From contig NW_022204549.1 in NCBI RefSeq assembly GCF_008831285.2, forward strand, positions 1 through 51,548: a stretch of 51,548 bases of DNA, given 5' to 3'. Positions 32,501-45,100 of the stretch are shown piece by piece. The notes below the pieces were generated by a model, which had not been told where the DNA came from, did not search any database, and saw only the letters and a program-made list of their open reading frames with translations. This DNA is from Nymphaea colorata. Lineage: Eukaryota > Streptophyta > Magnoliopsida > Nymphaeales > Nymphaeaceae. The position numbers and the translations under genes were made by a program. Every line of letters begins with the position of its first letter. The first letter of the stretch is position 1.

Positions 32501-35270
32501 ATGCAATTTTAATGTGAGAGTTTGTCTCGCGATCCCCTCAGTTTCGCAGACAGCAAATTTCATAACTACTCCACAAGCACCAACCTCTATCCCACCGACG
32601 AGGACGCCTTCCCCAGCCACGCCAAGGAGCCATCGCAACATATCGACACCATAGCGCAATAGACTAGTGGCAGCATCCGAAGCACCAGACTCGCCTGCGA
32701 AAGCGAATGCCTGTCCATCGCTGCGGAAGTCGTGCAAATAACGCAGCGTTTTGAACGTATCCAGCAGATCTTGCTGCGGCACTCGTAACGCTAATCCTTC
32801 CTCCACGAAAAAGTCTACGCCTTCAAGGAGATGGCGGTCGACTGGAACCAGCTCTGTCCCGACTTTACCAACAAGATCAACATCGTGGAAGACCTGCGCC
32901 ACCTGGTGGGCGTGGCTGAGAAGAATCCGAACAGCGAAGATATCAGGGAGCTGCTGGAGAGCAAGTTCCAGGAGTACTACCTGGAGAGGCACTACGGAGG
33001 ACTAAAATGCGAGATAAACGACCTCAGCATCCAGGAACGAGGAGAAGAGTCTGTGGAGTAGCTACAGCCCAATTTATAGAATTAGCAGCCACAGGAAAGG
33101 CAATAGACTGAATACGAGCAGATGGGATTTGGATACGGACAACATCATCAGGTTATGGGTCAGGCTGTGTTCAGCAGCTTCAATGCCTATCCTCAGTGCA
33201 GCGATCCGATGAATCTTTGGAGTATATCAACTTGAAGGAGGAAAATAAACCAGTGAGAAGGAGAAGAAGAGTCCGCTTAGCAACATTGGGGGATTCGTGA
33301 GCTTGGTAAACTAGTCTAAGCTCACTTACACTGAGGACTGCTGCCAGACCATTGAGGAAAATTACTCGATTTCGGTGGAGGTGCCCCGCTTCATCGAGGT
33401 GGAAATCCCCTCATCATCTACCGCGTCAAGGAGCAGGTGATCACCTACGACGAAAGCGACCTGCAGGCGCCCTACAAGGACATCGATGAAATCATTGACA
33501 AATACAGCCGCCCCTACGAGGAACTCTACATTGACTCCAGCAAGCAGATCAGACCGCAAGAAGACTGCGAGCTGCTGCAGTTCAATTCGGTCGCCAAGCA
33601 ATCCACTCCCCTGCAGTCCCTCCAAGTCGGCTCCATCATGCTCGACAGCAACGTGCTCGAAAGCAGGGAACCCACCGAGGTGGAGCTCACCTACAGCCAC
33701 ATCCCTGAGGAGCAGCTGCTGCTCGACTCCTACGCGCAGATCGGCTCTCTCATCTCCAACACGGACAACCAGTTCAGCAGGAGTAACTCTAGGAGGGACA
33801 GCGTGGACAGCCACACCATCGTCATCACTGAAAAGCTCAACAGCCGCTCCATCATCGAAAAGTTCGAATAGAGCGAGCGCCTCCTCAACGAGGAAAACCT
33901 AGAACTCAAGGAAAAACTCACTCACTTACAGTCTGAACTGGATAAAAGTGAAAAGCAACGCAAAGAGACTGCTGCTCTGAACAAAAAATTGGCTGATAGA
34001 CTTGAAGAGGAAATTTAGCAGGGAGTTTACCTGGCTAAAAAGTTGGATGAGCTTGATGCTGAGCTGCTGGAGGAGAAGGTGAGCTGTCTCACCCGCTTAA
34101 ATGAATGTAAGGACAGCAAGATAGAAGCCTAAATGCCGAGCTGAAGGAAAAGGTGAGCCAGCTATAGGCTATTCGCTGCCAGCTTGCAGCATCACCACGG
34201 AGTACGAAAAGACAGAGGAGCTCTATCGAAGCGGGAGGAAGAGGTTGCCTCCCTCAGCAGGCAGCTGGAGTAGCGAGAGCACGAACTGTGCGAGTTCAAC
34301 ACCTGCGAGGAAGACATGATCAAGATCGTCAGCGAAACTGAAATATCCCTAAAGGGCTAAATTGAAAAGCTGGAGCAGGAGAAGCTGGAGATGCGTGATA
34401 GGATCACCGAGTTCCAAAGACGAGTAGAAGCCGAAGGGCTAAGCTTGCAGTACTAGGAGGCGAAGGAAATACAAGGCTTCATTTAGTCAAGGGAGCATGT
34501 CTTCAGTGTGGAGCTGAAGGAGGTGACAGACAAGTATGAGTAGATCGTACGGGGGTATAAGGCAGAGCTGGAGGAAGCCAAACAGGAAGTCCGCATTCTA
34601 AACGAGCTGAACCAAGCCAAGAGTGAGCTGCACGACACCTGCACCACAGTGAAGGAGAAGCGACTATCCGAGAGCTACCTTAACGAATTTTAGGCCATCA
34701 TCTAAGAGTACGACCACTAGCTTTAGTCCAAGGATGAAGAAATCCTCCACCTAAAGCAAACGCTCAGCCAAATCACAGCTAAACAGCATTTAGAGCTGGC
34801 ATCAGATGACGACTTCACCAATAAGGCAGTGACGCTGATCAACAGCTTGGCCACCCAGCTGGAAAAGGAAATCCAGGAGAGGATGAGGATCACCTAGAGG
34901 CTGCTCGCCATGGACCAGCTGGTCAATTCCGCCAAATCTCTCCATAGCTAGGAAGAACTCGAAAAATACGAGATCTTGGTCTAGCAATTAACCGAAAGGC
35001 TCTAAAAGGTTCTCGCGGATAATTCTCTCTTGAAGCAAAAGATGCAAGAGATGAGCAGGCAAAAGGAGCCATCGTAAATTGAGTAGATTGAAGTTCTGCG
35101 AAAGGATGTGGCGAAGCTGCGCAAGTTAACTCCAAACTGAAGAAGTACACTTTGTAGATGGAGGCGGAGCTGATTTCCATTTCGGGATGAACCGTTGCGA
35201 GTCACACAAACTGATAATCGCCAAGATCACTGCTGAGCGCAACTACTACGTGGAACTGCTGGCCAACTGA
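32501..35270 (+). CDS. Long coiled-coil protein
   Basis: About 925 residues with eight single-base gaps. The N-terminal 200 residues are mixed (FADSKFHNYSTSTNLY, FKEMAVDWNQLCPDFTNKIN). A Gln-rich linker and an acidic middle (VITYDESDLQAPYKDIDEII) follow. From about residue 460 to the end it is almost continuous heptad-like coiled coil (SERLLNEENLELKEKLTHLQ, KKLADRLEEEIQQGVYLAKK). No motor or enzyme motif seen. Proteins of this shape are usually basal-body, rootlet or cortical scaffolds in ciliates; that is inference. Many Gln residues in the coil are TAG, so the gene would look broken under the standard code. Confidence 0.75.
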
Positions 35271-35324
35271 TTTATATTAACTGATTTCAATCTCTCAACC
35301 GTCAATACATCACTAAAACAGCCA

Positions 35325-36599
35325 TCACTTCTCCGCCACGCTCTTGAAGCCGATCAGTGACTGCACGTGGTAGTCTCCAGGACCAGGAGTGCTAAAGATG
35401 TGGTCCTTAAACCTCTCAGAACGACTCATCGACGCCTTAAGGTCACTTTCAGCTGGCTCTTCATATCAAGCTCGTACTCTCCCACTCCCGCTCCTAACTT
35501 CTAGTCCTTCCCGAACCTGCTGGACTTCGAGAAAGCAGGCCCTTTGTTGGATGCTTTCAGTCCCTACAGCTGGTATCTGCCTACTCCTGGTGCAGTTGGT
35601 GCACTGCTTCCAAGCGAAGCGACTGATTTCGACTTTGGGAAAGAGAACTGCAGTCCTTTTTTTGGTTCCACTTGGTAGGTTCCAGGACCAGGCTTGAAGA
35701 CGCTGTCGCTGTACTCCGTATGCTAAGAGCGGGGAATCAAGGCAGCACTGGCATGCTTGACCAAAAAGCGATCGCTTAAGTACTAAGTGGGACCTGGATT
35801 GGGATTGGGTTTGATAAATTGCCTCTTTTCCTTCCCCATCGAATACTTTGGACTGGATTTAGCTCCCACGAATTGACCCTATGGGTTTTAAAGATATTTA
35901 TGAAAGGCATTGATAGTGGTCATTTCGTTGATAAGGGATGGCTTGTTCTTGCCAGTGATGGATTTGCCTAGCTTTCCTTTTATGCTCTCCTCCACAAACG
36001 ACTTCTTATGGTAATCCGAGCTGAATTAACGAATCGTTACGCCCTGGGGTAGTTTCGATGTGGGGGATCCTATTGGCCTTGCCGATGCTGTACTTTTGAT
36101 CGAACTATGAGAGTTTGGAGTTAGAGAGAGAATACTGGCCTGCTCCTGGGTTTTAGTTGGATTGGTAGACGAAGCGGGAGCTGGTGCCGAAGTGCGTTTA
36201 CTTGCTGTTTTTGCTGCGGGAGAGGATAGGGGGCGGCTGAGGGCACTGGTAGTCAGCAGGTCCTGGATTCTTGTTGGTCTCCTCCATAATGCTGGGGGAG
36301 CGGTAGGTCAGCGTGTAAGCAAGCACCTTCGATGTAGTGTGCTTCTCGTCAGTAATGTAGCAGGCAGGGTCTGGATTTAGGTTCGGAGTTTCAATGAAGG
36401 ACGACTTTGGAATGGTCTTGTGGGATCCAGTGGGCAGACTGTTGGGCTGGTAGTGCATGGGAGATGGCGTTTATTCGACACGATGGTTAATTTCTGGCCG
36501 CTTCGACTTTCCGATGCTGTGACTTACACTCGATTCCCTCTTGGTTAGTCCGGGCAGGTCGTAGATGGGACCAGGAACTATCGGGTTGTGCGTAGACAT
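35325..36599 (-). CDS. SHIPPO/ODF3-type PG-rich axonemal protein
   Basis: About 418 residues with regularly spaced PG-rich repeats: IVPGPIYDLPG, NPDPACYITDEK, KNPGPADYQCP, NPGAGQYSLS, TTPGASDYHKKSF, NPGPTQYLSD, KPGPGTYQVEPK, APGVGRYQLQG, GAGVGEYELD and TPGPGDYHVQS. Basic and phenylalanine-containing linkers between repeats (KYSIGKANR, FSFPKSKSV) are typical. Such proteins bind the inner wall of ciliary microtubules. A 20-nt intron at 36021-36040 lies inside one repeat and restores its TPG-x-DY spacing. One base is missing beside it and one near 35433. It is head to head (spacer 673 bp) with the TPR gene and tail to tail with the coiled-coil gene. Confidence 0.85.
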
Positions 36600-37272
36600 G
36601 TCCACGATTGCTACGTGAGAGTGCGTGTACTTTTTTTGAGGGATTTGGAGAGGGAGAAGGCGGGCGCAGTCTTAAAGTTCATTAATAATTTTAAGCAATC
36701 TATATACGCCCATCAAAGCCAGTTAATCGAAGTGGAATATAACCATAAATTAAAAGTAAATAATGGTTAAAATTCTAAAGGAGGGGGATTATGGATTATT
36801 ATTGATTTTAATAGTTGAGATGCAGATGTTTATCTATGCATTAATGATATGATCATGCCTGGGATTGTTGATGACATTTTTCACAATATTTGGGCAACCA
36901 TCAAAAACTAAGAGCAGAAGCAAGAACATTTTGGTGATTGGTGTTTAATTACGGATAAGTTTCAGAATGCATACATAATGCATCAACTTCAATTCCAAAA
37001 TTATTATTTATTGAACTTATCCAGGCATATCGTTAGCAGTCGCATTTAAGCAATGTGTCCGTCACTCATATCATATAAAAGATACAAAGTCCTTCTTCCT
37101 TATTTAATTTTATTCTTCTCGGCTAATTCTTTTATATATTCGTCAACAAGCAAACTAATATTGAGGAAAAACAATGAATTTATTTCCCACTTGTAGGTTA
37201 CACTTTCTAATACAATAAATAGTAATAGTGGCCTTCTATTTTCCAATTATAAATATTTGTTATAGTGAGAGA
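36600..37272. other. Divergent spacer, 673 bp
   Basis: AT-rich region between two divergent starts. No conserved frame or RNA gene recognised. A short plus frame near 36588-36770 overlaps the SHIPPO start and is not protein-like. Confidence 0.4.
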
Positions 37273-40187
37273 ATGGGTTGCTAGAGCAGCTAGATGGTCG
37301 CACAATTTCGCCATCCCCCATCGACTAAACACCCTTCCAGAAGACGGAGAGACTCCTCGCCAGCTCTAAATCGATAGGCGGCTTCAACTTCTAAGAGGCT
37401 GAGAGGTTGGCTGACCAGTTTTCAAGGAGGATAAGATTGTCGAAGCGATTCGCCTTTACCAGAAAATGATTTAAGAGGGCTACTCGGTGAGCTTTGGAAT
37501 TGAGGGAGTGGGAAACGCTGAGCTTTCCATCAGCAGGTATGAGTGGTTCATCTATCGGTGGTACGACGAGCAAAGGAAGGCTGGAAAGCTCAGGGGCAAT
37601 GCCTTCGACGCTCTCTCGCTCTGCTACAACATCATCAGGAACTCTAACGAGGACGAGACAGAGCGAGGCATCCTCTGGTACGAGGATATGCTTGGCCTCG
37701 GCGAAACAGTTGAGCTCCTCATGGGATACGCCAACATCCTCTACAACCGCGGTAGGTACGAGGAAGCCATTAAGGCATACAACAAAGTGATTGATCTGAG
37801 GCCTCCCTCGTCAACGCCTACGTGGCCATCGCCCTCACCTACGAATACCGTAGGATCTAGAAGCCAAAATCAACTGCCATGGCCACCAGGATTCTCGGTA
37901 TTGATCCTTAGAACATGTATGCTCACTTCATCCTTGCCCGCAACGAAGCGGATGTCGATGTGAAGATTGCCAAGCTGAAGGTGGTGTCATAAAAGTTTCC
38001 GGAATACGTGAGGACGACCAATGACATCGGAATCGCGTATGGTGGAACGAAAAAGGAATATCGTTAGGCAATCACATGGTATCTGAAGTGTACCTAAATC
38101 ACTCCCGAATACGCTTCATGCTACAATAACATCGGAGTGAACCATTAACTGCTCAAGGAATACGAATAAGCTTTAAAGTGGTACTTCAGAGCTTGCGAGT
38201 ATGATCACGAATATAAGACTGCTCACGTTAATGCCAGTGACATCTTTGACACTCTTAACTACGATGATATAGCCATTTTTGAAGCCATGAAGCCTTACCA
38301 AAGCTTGACCGCTTCATGTTCTATTACTATCTGGGCTTGGCTTACTACGACAAGCGCCAGAATGAAAAATCAATCAAATGGTATACCTATGCCATGGGCT
38401 CAATAACAGCAACCACAAACTCATGAACTCAATGGGAATCACCTACGATGAAATGAAAGACTTTGCTAACGGTGAAAAATACTACAAAAAATGCATCTAA
38501 GCCAATCCCAAGTATCACAGCGCCTATTATAACTTGGCCATTCTTTTTAAAAACCAGGATAATGTAGACGAAGCCATAGTCTGGTACAAGAAGGCCATCG
38601 AGGTGAATCCACGCTACAGCTACGCATACAACAACCTGGGTAACATCTACAAGGGCAGGCAAGAGTATCAGAAGGCCATTGATTGCTACAAAAGTGCAGT
38701 TGACAACCTCTCCACCTATACACTAGCTCTCGCCAACATGGCCATCTGCCTCCTCCAGCTGGAAAAGTATCAAGAGGCTTTTGCTGCATTTCAGCGAGCC
38801 AAGGAAATATTACCCACCGATAACAACAACCTTAGCGAATCCAACAAAGCCTTCTTGAAGCAGAACTTGGAAAAATTCGACAAGGAGGGGCAGAAGTGGC
38901 GTAAAATGGGTTCCATCAACAACGAGCTCAAAGAGGCCCTCAAATCCTCATCAAATCCTTCGAGTCTAACTTTAAACAACTCTACTCCAGCTAGGCCTCG
39001 CTTGCTGTAAATGACGCTAAAGCACTACGTCCCTAAATCCTGCAAATAGTCAAACGCATATATGATGATAAGTTTTCGCTGAAGAGTATCGACTAAATCT
39101 TCTCGCTGGTAAAGCACATCTTTACTGATGATGAGGAATACTTCCATATCATTCCCCAGATCTTCATCCAATACTTCTGGAACAACACATTTAGCAAGGG
39201 AAGGCCCATTCTCGACATTTAGAACGAACTCATGGCCATGATCAAGGTTATTTCCAACAGATAGTCTAGCAGCAATGTTCAGACGGACAAGCCTACAACT
39301 CAACTTCAAGTTGAAGTATTTTACTCCGCCAACGAGTGCAAAGTCAACCTCTTCAAGGATACCGCCTACTTGGCAACTACGAGATCCTCTACAGCGAAAT
39401 CGACAAGGTCAACAAGGAGGCAGAGCAGGCATTACCTGAGTTCATCGATCTTGTGGATGCAGTGCGCAAGCGTTCCAACGGTATCCCATACGGAGTGAAC
39501 ATGAAGCTGCCCAAGGATGCTTCGAAGCAATTCAAAGTGATCCTGCGCATCCTGGAGAAGATGTTCAAGAAGGAAATCGACGACGCGAGGGTACACAATA
39601 TTATCTCCAAAATCGATACCGCTCTCAAAAGGGCGACAAGGAGATCACCCTAGTCACCATCGTCCACGAAATTATGGAAGTCTGGACCAAGGAAATCACT
39701 CTCATCCTCGAGGAGCGCTCTAAGAGCCAACTGAAACCACCTGCACCATCAGCGACCTGGTTAGGGGAAGATCATGTTCAATGACGTGGATGACCTCGCC
39801 AAGGCCATCGACGCATGCGACAAGATATGTCACCTACGCGGATACCAGATCCTAGAGCTGGACAACAGGCTGTCAAAACCACAGACGATGGATGTGGTGC
39901 TGAAGATCAAGGTAAAAGAGGCAGTTTGCGAGTTCCAGCTGGCCATGAGGCAGGACGAGAGCAAATACCACCTCATCCACAGCATCTACGAAATCGAACG
40001 GTCTCCTCTGGGATGCATCTTCGGCAGCTACCTGTTCATGTCGAAGGGCTTCGCCTATCCCTTCCTCGCCAACTGCAAGGATATTGAGGCAAGACTGAAG
40101 CCAAAGGCTGACGAGGAAAGCAAGAAGACTGTGCTGGCCGCCCAGTACATCATAAACGCCCTCGAGGAGAAAAAAGTGAAGCGTTGA
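37273..40187 (+). CDS. TPR-repeat protein with myristoylation signal and conserved C-terminal domain
   Basis: About 974 residues with ten single-base gaps and no intron found. MGCQSSQ at the N-terminus predicts dual lipidation. From about residue 60 to 590 there are many tetratricopeptide repeats (NILYNRGRYEEAIKAYNKVI, ASCYNNIGVNHQLLKEYEQA, YYNLAILFKNQDNVDEAIVW, YAYNNLGNIYKGRQEYQKAI). The C-terminal 380 residues are a separate helical region (IFTDDEEYFHIIPQIFIQYF, IPYGVNMKLPKDASKQFKVI) ending in a mixed alpha/beta domain (VVLKIKVKEAVCEFQLAMRQ, IYEIERSPLGCIFGSYLFMS). That last domain faintly recalls a RelA/SpoT-type nucleotidyltransferase fold, but I see no catalytic set and do not assign it. 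Function unknown, probably a membrane-anchored scaffold. Confidence 0.75.
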
Positions 40188-40238
40188 TCATCTTCCCATT
40201 ATTAAGCAAGTTGTTGGATTAAACACATCAACTATTAA

Positions 40239-40651
40239 TCAATCGCTGTTCTTGGTGTCCCGCTTCACCAGGGCCTTGCCTAAATTATTCATTATCTACC
40301 CAATGCTCCAATCCAGGTCTCCTTCTCATTCCCTGTGTCTGCACAAAAATAAAAGGTAGCTGTATTTGTCTAGATTTTCTGATTTAAGCCAACCTTACGA
40401 ATGAGTTTTTCTGTTCTATTTCTTCCTCTGAGGTCTTGATGGAGATGACGTCCTTGAGGAGGATAACTTCTGTAGGTGATTCGTAAACCTTCGCTCTTTG
40501 TAGGTGAGGACAAGGTTGTTGGTGAGGACCACCCAACGTCTGTGTGGGGAAATTTATACTTGCGCCAGCTCTTGAGGAAGCGTGAACGTTTCTCGAGGAA
40601 GCCTTATCTTTGGATGGACTGGATCTCTTTGAGGATGGAGGAGTTGTCCAT
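40239..40651 (-). CDS. PH-domain protein
   Basis: 124 residues, nearly all a single pleckstrin-homology domain. GFLEKRSRFLKSWRKRWVVL and TNNLVLTYKE form the first strands; EVILLKDVISIKTSEEE, then FYFCADTGNEKETWIGALG is the closing strand and helix with the conserved Trp. Basic residues in the beta1-beta2 loop (KRSRFLKSWRKR) suit phosphoinositide binding. Two introns of 20 nt, 40540-40559 (inside WRK/RWVV) and 40379-40398, are both required by the conserved fold. Two single-base gaps remain (near 40487 and 40287). Confidence 0.9.
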
Positions 40652-40796
40652 AATGAGTATAAAGTGTATTATATATTGGTTGGTATTAATGAGTAATATC
40701 CTCAATCATCTCCCAAAAAAGATATATACTAAACTCCCGATAAAGCATAGAAATGCAGTTCTTGGAGTAAATTATTGACTTATAATGATTTTAAGT

Positions 40797-42112
40797 ATGA
40801 ACGACACTCTTCTCAACCAGAGTCACTAGCTCTACGAGGCTGAACGACTTTAGAATCAGCATAAGTAGGCACTTCATAACTCAGCAACAGCAACATTCTG
40901 GACGAAGAGCCTTCCACTCTGCACAGCCAGAGCGACATCGACTCCAGTCGCATCGAGTTCCCCAACGAAGATGACCGCAAAAATGACTCTAATGATAAGG
41001 AAAGCATGCAGGCAGAAATCTTCGAAGAAAGACAGCTCCTTTCGATAACAAATAAATCAGGCCAAGGAAGCACAATTCCGTTTTGAGAGGGTTCCTGAAG
41101 GAGTGCGAGAAATAGGCACTCCATTTCGTATGCTTCGGGGAAAAAAGAGTGGAGCTGACCAGAGACGAAGTCAAATCCTTTCTCTTGAAGAAATTCGGAG
41201 AAGATGGTAGGTGGAGAGTGACCGGAAGGCTACTGATTGAGGAGGCCATTCGGAAACTTTGCCTCAACTAGTTCGGGTTTGAGCCTTGCCAGATAAAAGT
41301 GACTACTTTCAATCTGACTGCAGTGGAGATGGAGGCGGAAGGCAAACGTTAGACCATAGCCAACGACTGGTAGCTTTAGCAACTCTACAAGTGCGAGACC
41401 CTGCTCATTTCGAGAGTGGCTCGAACTATGGAGCTCAGCAAGTACTACCAAGACCTGCAGGAGCGCAACAAGGATGTGGAAATTTTGGAAATTTTATCGC
41501 CTGACCAGCGTGACCTGATATAGGTCATCGAACGTGGCAGGACGTATGGGGAATTGAAGGAAAAGCTGCTTACCTACTACTACCAGATGGTGGGCAGGAT
41601 CGTCCTTGTCTCATATCACAGCTTCAAACTGCTGACAGCAAGCGCAAAATTGGAGACCTCCCGGAACGTATTGTGGAAATTTACCAGGAAAAAGCTGGTA
41701 GTATCAGGATCGGATCTTTCAGAAGCGAAACAATCCTGAAGTTTGCATTTCAGAATTCACCCGTGTCTATGCTGCTCAGGACCAAAATCCTCCTGTCACT
41801 GAGGAGCTTCTAGTGAATGATTCCCTTATTCGCGGTAGTCTATACCTGCAGGTGCGAAAGAATCAGTTGGTTTAGCGTTACCATGGAGGATTACTTGGAT
41901 ACTTAATTCCGGATCGACTCGTGTGTCGTTCTCTCCTAACTTTGACAGCTGTTAAGATAATCGAGAGTCGACTTTACCTGGAATTTAAGTATAAGCATGG
42001 GTCTGAAATAGTAGTTTACGAGTTTAGCAGCCTGACCTTACTAACTGAGCTCATCAATACTGTCTTGGCAGTGGTGAGACACTACAATCACCGTATCGAA
42101 GTTATGGAGTGA
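40797..42112 (+). CDS. Hypothetical protein, mixed coiled-coil and globular
   Basis: 425 residues after removing 20-nt introns 40865-40884 and 41602-41621 and adding two bases (near 41070 and 41698). The N-terminal 90 residues are acidic and Ser/Asp-rich (SQSDIDSSRIEFPNEDDRKN). A conserved-looking middle reads GFLKECEKQALHFVCFGEKR, GRWRVTGRLLIEEAIRKLCL and LYKCETLLISRVARTMELSK, then a helical hinge (QTADSKRKIGDLPERIVEIY). The C-terminal 130 residues have LIRGSLYLQVRKNQLVQRYH and IIESRLYLEFKYKHGSEIVV. The family is not recognised. Both introns restore the frame exactly at natural-looking joins. Confidence 0.7.
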
Positions 42113-42190
42113 CATCAATCTTAATGATGTCTTAATGATAAAATTAGTTGATTAATATGAAGATTATGAATTATTATGGGTTAATATCAT

Positions 42191-45100
42191 TCAAACCTGT
42201 ATGGTCCTGCAGAGGACGCCACAGCCGAACACACAGATGCCGTTGATGAGGCTGTATCCTTCCACGCAGGTCTTGCACTCGAGACCGTTCATAGCGAAGC
42301 AGTTGTTGATGGTTCCGCTCACTCCCCAGCTCAGTAGTTGCACTTGCTCCGATGTGTGATCATGGTATACTAAGGCTTGGTAGCTCACGTTGTCCTTGCC
42401 GATGAGCACTGAGTAGATCCTGCCGAAGAGGAAATCCTTGGCTGCAACAGAGGTAACTGAGTAGGCATCATCAAGGGATGGGTTGCTGGCCTGCCTGGCA
42501 ATCAGAGACAATACCTTCTTGGTGGAGTTGTCGTCCTGGCTAAGGTTGATGAGTGAGGAAGTGAAATCTTCAATAGCAAGTTGCTTCAGAGTCAGCTTGT
42601 TGCTGTAGAGCTCAATGTAGACTTCAGCACGGTCGATTTATCCGCTATCCAATCTGAAGAAGACGTGGTAGATGAATCCCAATCCGAGTGGCTTTTGGGC
42701 AGCGCCAATTAAAGCAGCACCGCTCAGAGTGGCATTGGCGGTGCGGAGAGAAGTGAGGACCAGTCTGAAGTTAGGATCAGTATGGAGATCATCTTCAGTG
42801 AGGATTTGGTAGTTGAGAATGAAGAGTTTTTCGAATTAATCGAGACGATAGTGGTCAAGCGAAATGGTCTCTACCTCTCCGAAGAGTGTCTATTGCATGT
42901 TGGCAGCATTAGCGTTTTGAGAACGAATAAATGACCGGTATTGTCTTCCGTTGCTGCTCCAAGTGATATGATATTCAGTATATTTGGGAAGAATTCCCTT
43001 GCTGACGCACTGCAGCTTGTAGCTGTCCATTTCTCCACTGTGCAGCTAGTGCACATACTTTAGAGCTTGAGCAAGGATTGTGTCACTAGCCTTGTCTGCT
43101 TCGGAAAGTTCCTGGAATTGTTGTGCAGAAGGTAGGTTGACTGAGTTGAGGATCATGACTTTGTTGATTTTTGGATCATAATAGACGATGAACTTGAGAG
43201 AAAGGTGGGTGACACTGTTGAGGTAGGTGATCTTGTAGTTTATCTTGCCGCTCTTTAGCTCCAAAGATTCCACCTTGTCCAAAGAGTATCCGTGAATCAA
43301 AGGCTCATACTTGGAAGCAATCTGGGCGAGCACCTTGGCAACATTCGGATCACTTTTCTGGGTATCAATAGTCTCATAGCCGTAGGCAACATCGATATCA
43401 AGCTTAGTTTCAGGAGCGATGCTGACGGGTGTTGATGAGACAAGTTGATTGTTTTGGATGAATAGATCGAAGGCGAGGATGAAAATTCTTGACTCAGAAA
43501 GACTGTTATCGTAATCAACAATAGCTCTATAGACGTTGTAAGTTGATCCAGCATCGGGGCCAATGAAGAAGTAAAGCACGAAACGCTAGATGGTGCCTGT
43601 GATTGAGATGTCCTGAGTGACTTTAAGCACTTCATAATGGTCGAGCACGACATAGCTGGCTCGAAGGTATATCACAATTTCTTCAATTGCAACGCTTGCA
43701 GTTGTAACAGGAGCTAAAGTCTTATCAGATGCTTCAGAAGTAGAGATAATCTAGAGTGCTTGAACTTAGTAGATTTCATTAGGGTCAATCAGTTGATAGT
43801 TGACATTTTATACTCTATTCACCACGTTTTGGCTGATCTCAGTAATATCTATTTCCACATCAGTAAGGGTAACGTTGGGAATCTCTGGGATGGCTGGAGG
43901 AATGAAAATTGGTGGAGAAAAGATTGGTTGAATTTAAATCTGAAGCAACGGAATTTAGGGTTGAACCACTGCAACTTCATGCTCTGGGCATGTAAAATAA
44001 TTTAAAACTGGGTTTGAAGTAAGGCTTAAGGAGATCGAAGTGTTACAGATAACAGGTAAGTCATGACGGAAGCACTTCAGAGTGAAAAGTTATGTGCATC
44101 CCGAAGTAAAAATAGTCTATTGATATGAAAGCAATGAGCAATTAAGGAACTAAGGTAATATGCTGAGATAAACAATAGCTTAAGCGAAATAAGAAGGTGT
44201 TGAAGGAGATTATGGAGTAGAAGATTAAATATTGGAAGTTGAAGAAGTTGTGTCAGAAGAAGAGGAAGAAGAAGACTAATCAGTGGTAACAACAATAGAA
44301 GGAGTAGTAGGCTGGTCAGATGGAGTCTTGACTTCTTCTGCAGGAATGATAAGCTAATCAACTGGAGTTTTGACTTCTTCTGCAGGAGTGAAGGCTGGTC
44401 AGATGGAGTTTTACTTCTTCTCCAGGAGTGGAAGGCTAATTAACTGGAGTTTTGACTTCTTCTGCAGGAGTGGAAGGCTGGTCAGATGGAGATTTGACTT
44501 CTTCTCCAGGAATGATAGGCTAATCAACTGGAGTTTTGACTTCTTCTGCAGGAGTGGAAGGCTGGTCAGATGGAGTCTTGACTTCTTCTGAAGGAATGAT
44601 AGGCTAATCAACTGGAGTTTTGACTTCTTCTCAGGAGTGGAAGACTAATCAACTGGAGTTTTGACTTCTTCTCCAGGAGTGGAAGACTAATCAACTGGAG
44701 TTTTGACTTCTTCTGCAGGAGTGGAAGGCTGGTCAGATGGAGTTTTGACTTCTTCTCCAGGAATGATAGGCTAATCAACTGGAGTTTTGACTTCTTCTGA
44801 AGGAATGATAGGCTAATCAACTGGAGTTTTGACTTCTTCTGCAGGAGTGGAAGGCTGGTCAGATGGAGTCTTGACTTCTTCTCCAGGAATGATAGGCTAA
44901 TCAACTGGAGTTTTGACTTCTTCTGAAGGAATGATAGGCTAATCAACTGGAGTTTTGACTTCTTCTGCAGGAGTGGAAGGCTGGTCAGATGGAGTCTTGA
45001 CTTCTTCTGAAGGAATGATAGGCTAATCAACTGGAGTTTTGACTTCTTCTGCAGGAGTGGAAGGCTGGTCAGATGGAGATTTGACTTCTTCTCCAGGAGT

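Noticed and set aside
3006-42112. Programmed -1 or +1 ribosomal frameshifting as the explanation for all breaks
   Set aside because: About half of the breaks are 20-nt introns. The others share no slippery sequence and occur several times in housekeeping genes, so sequence error is simpler.
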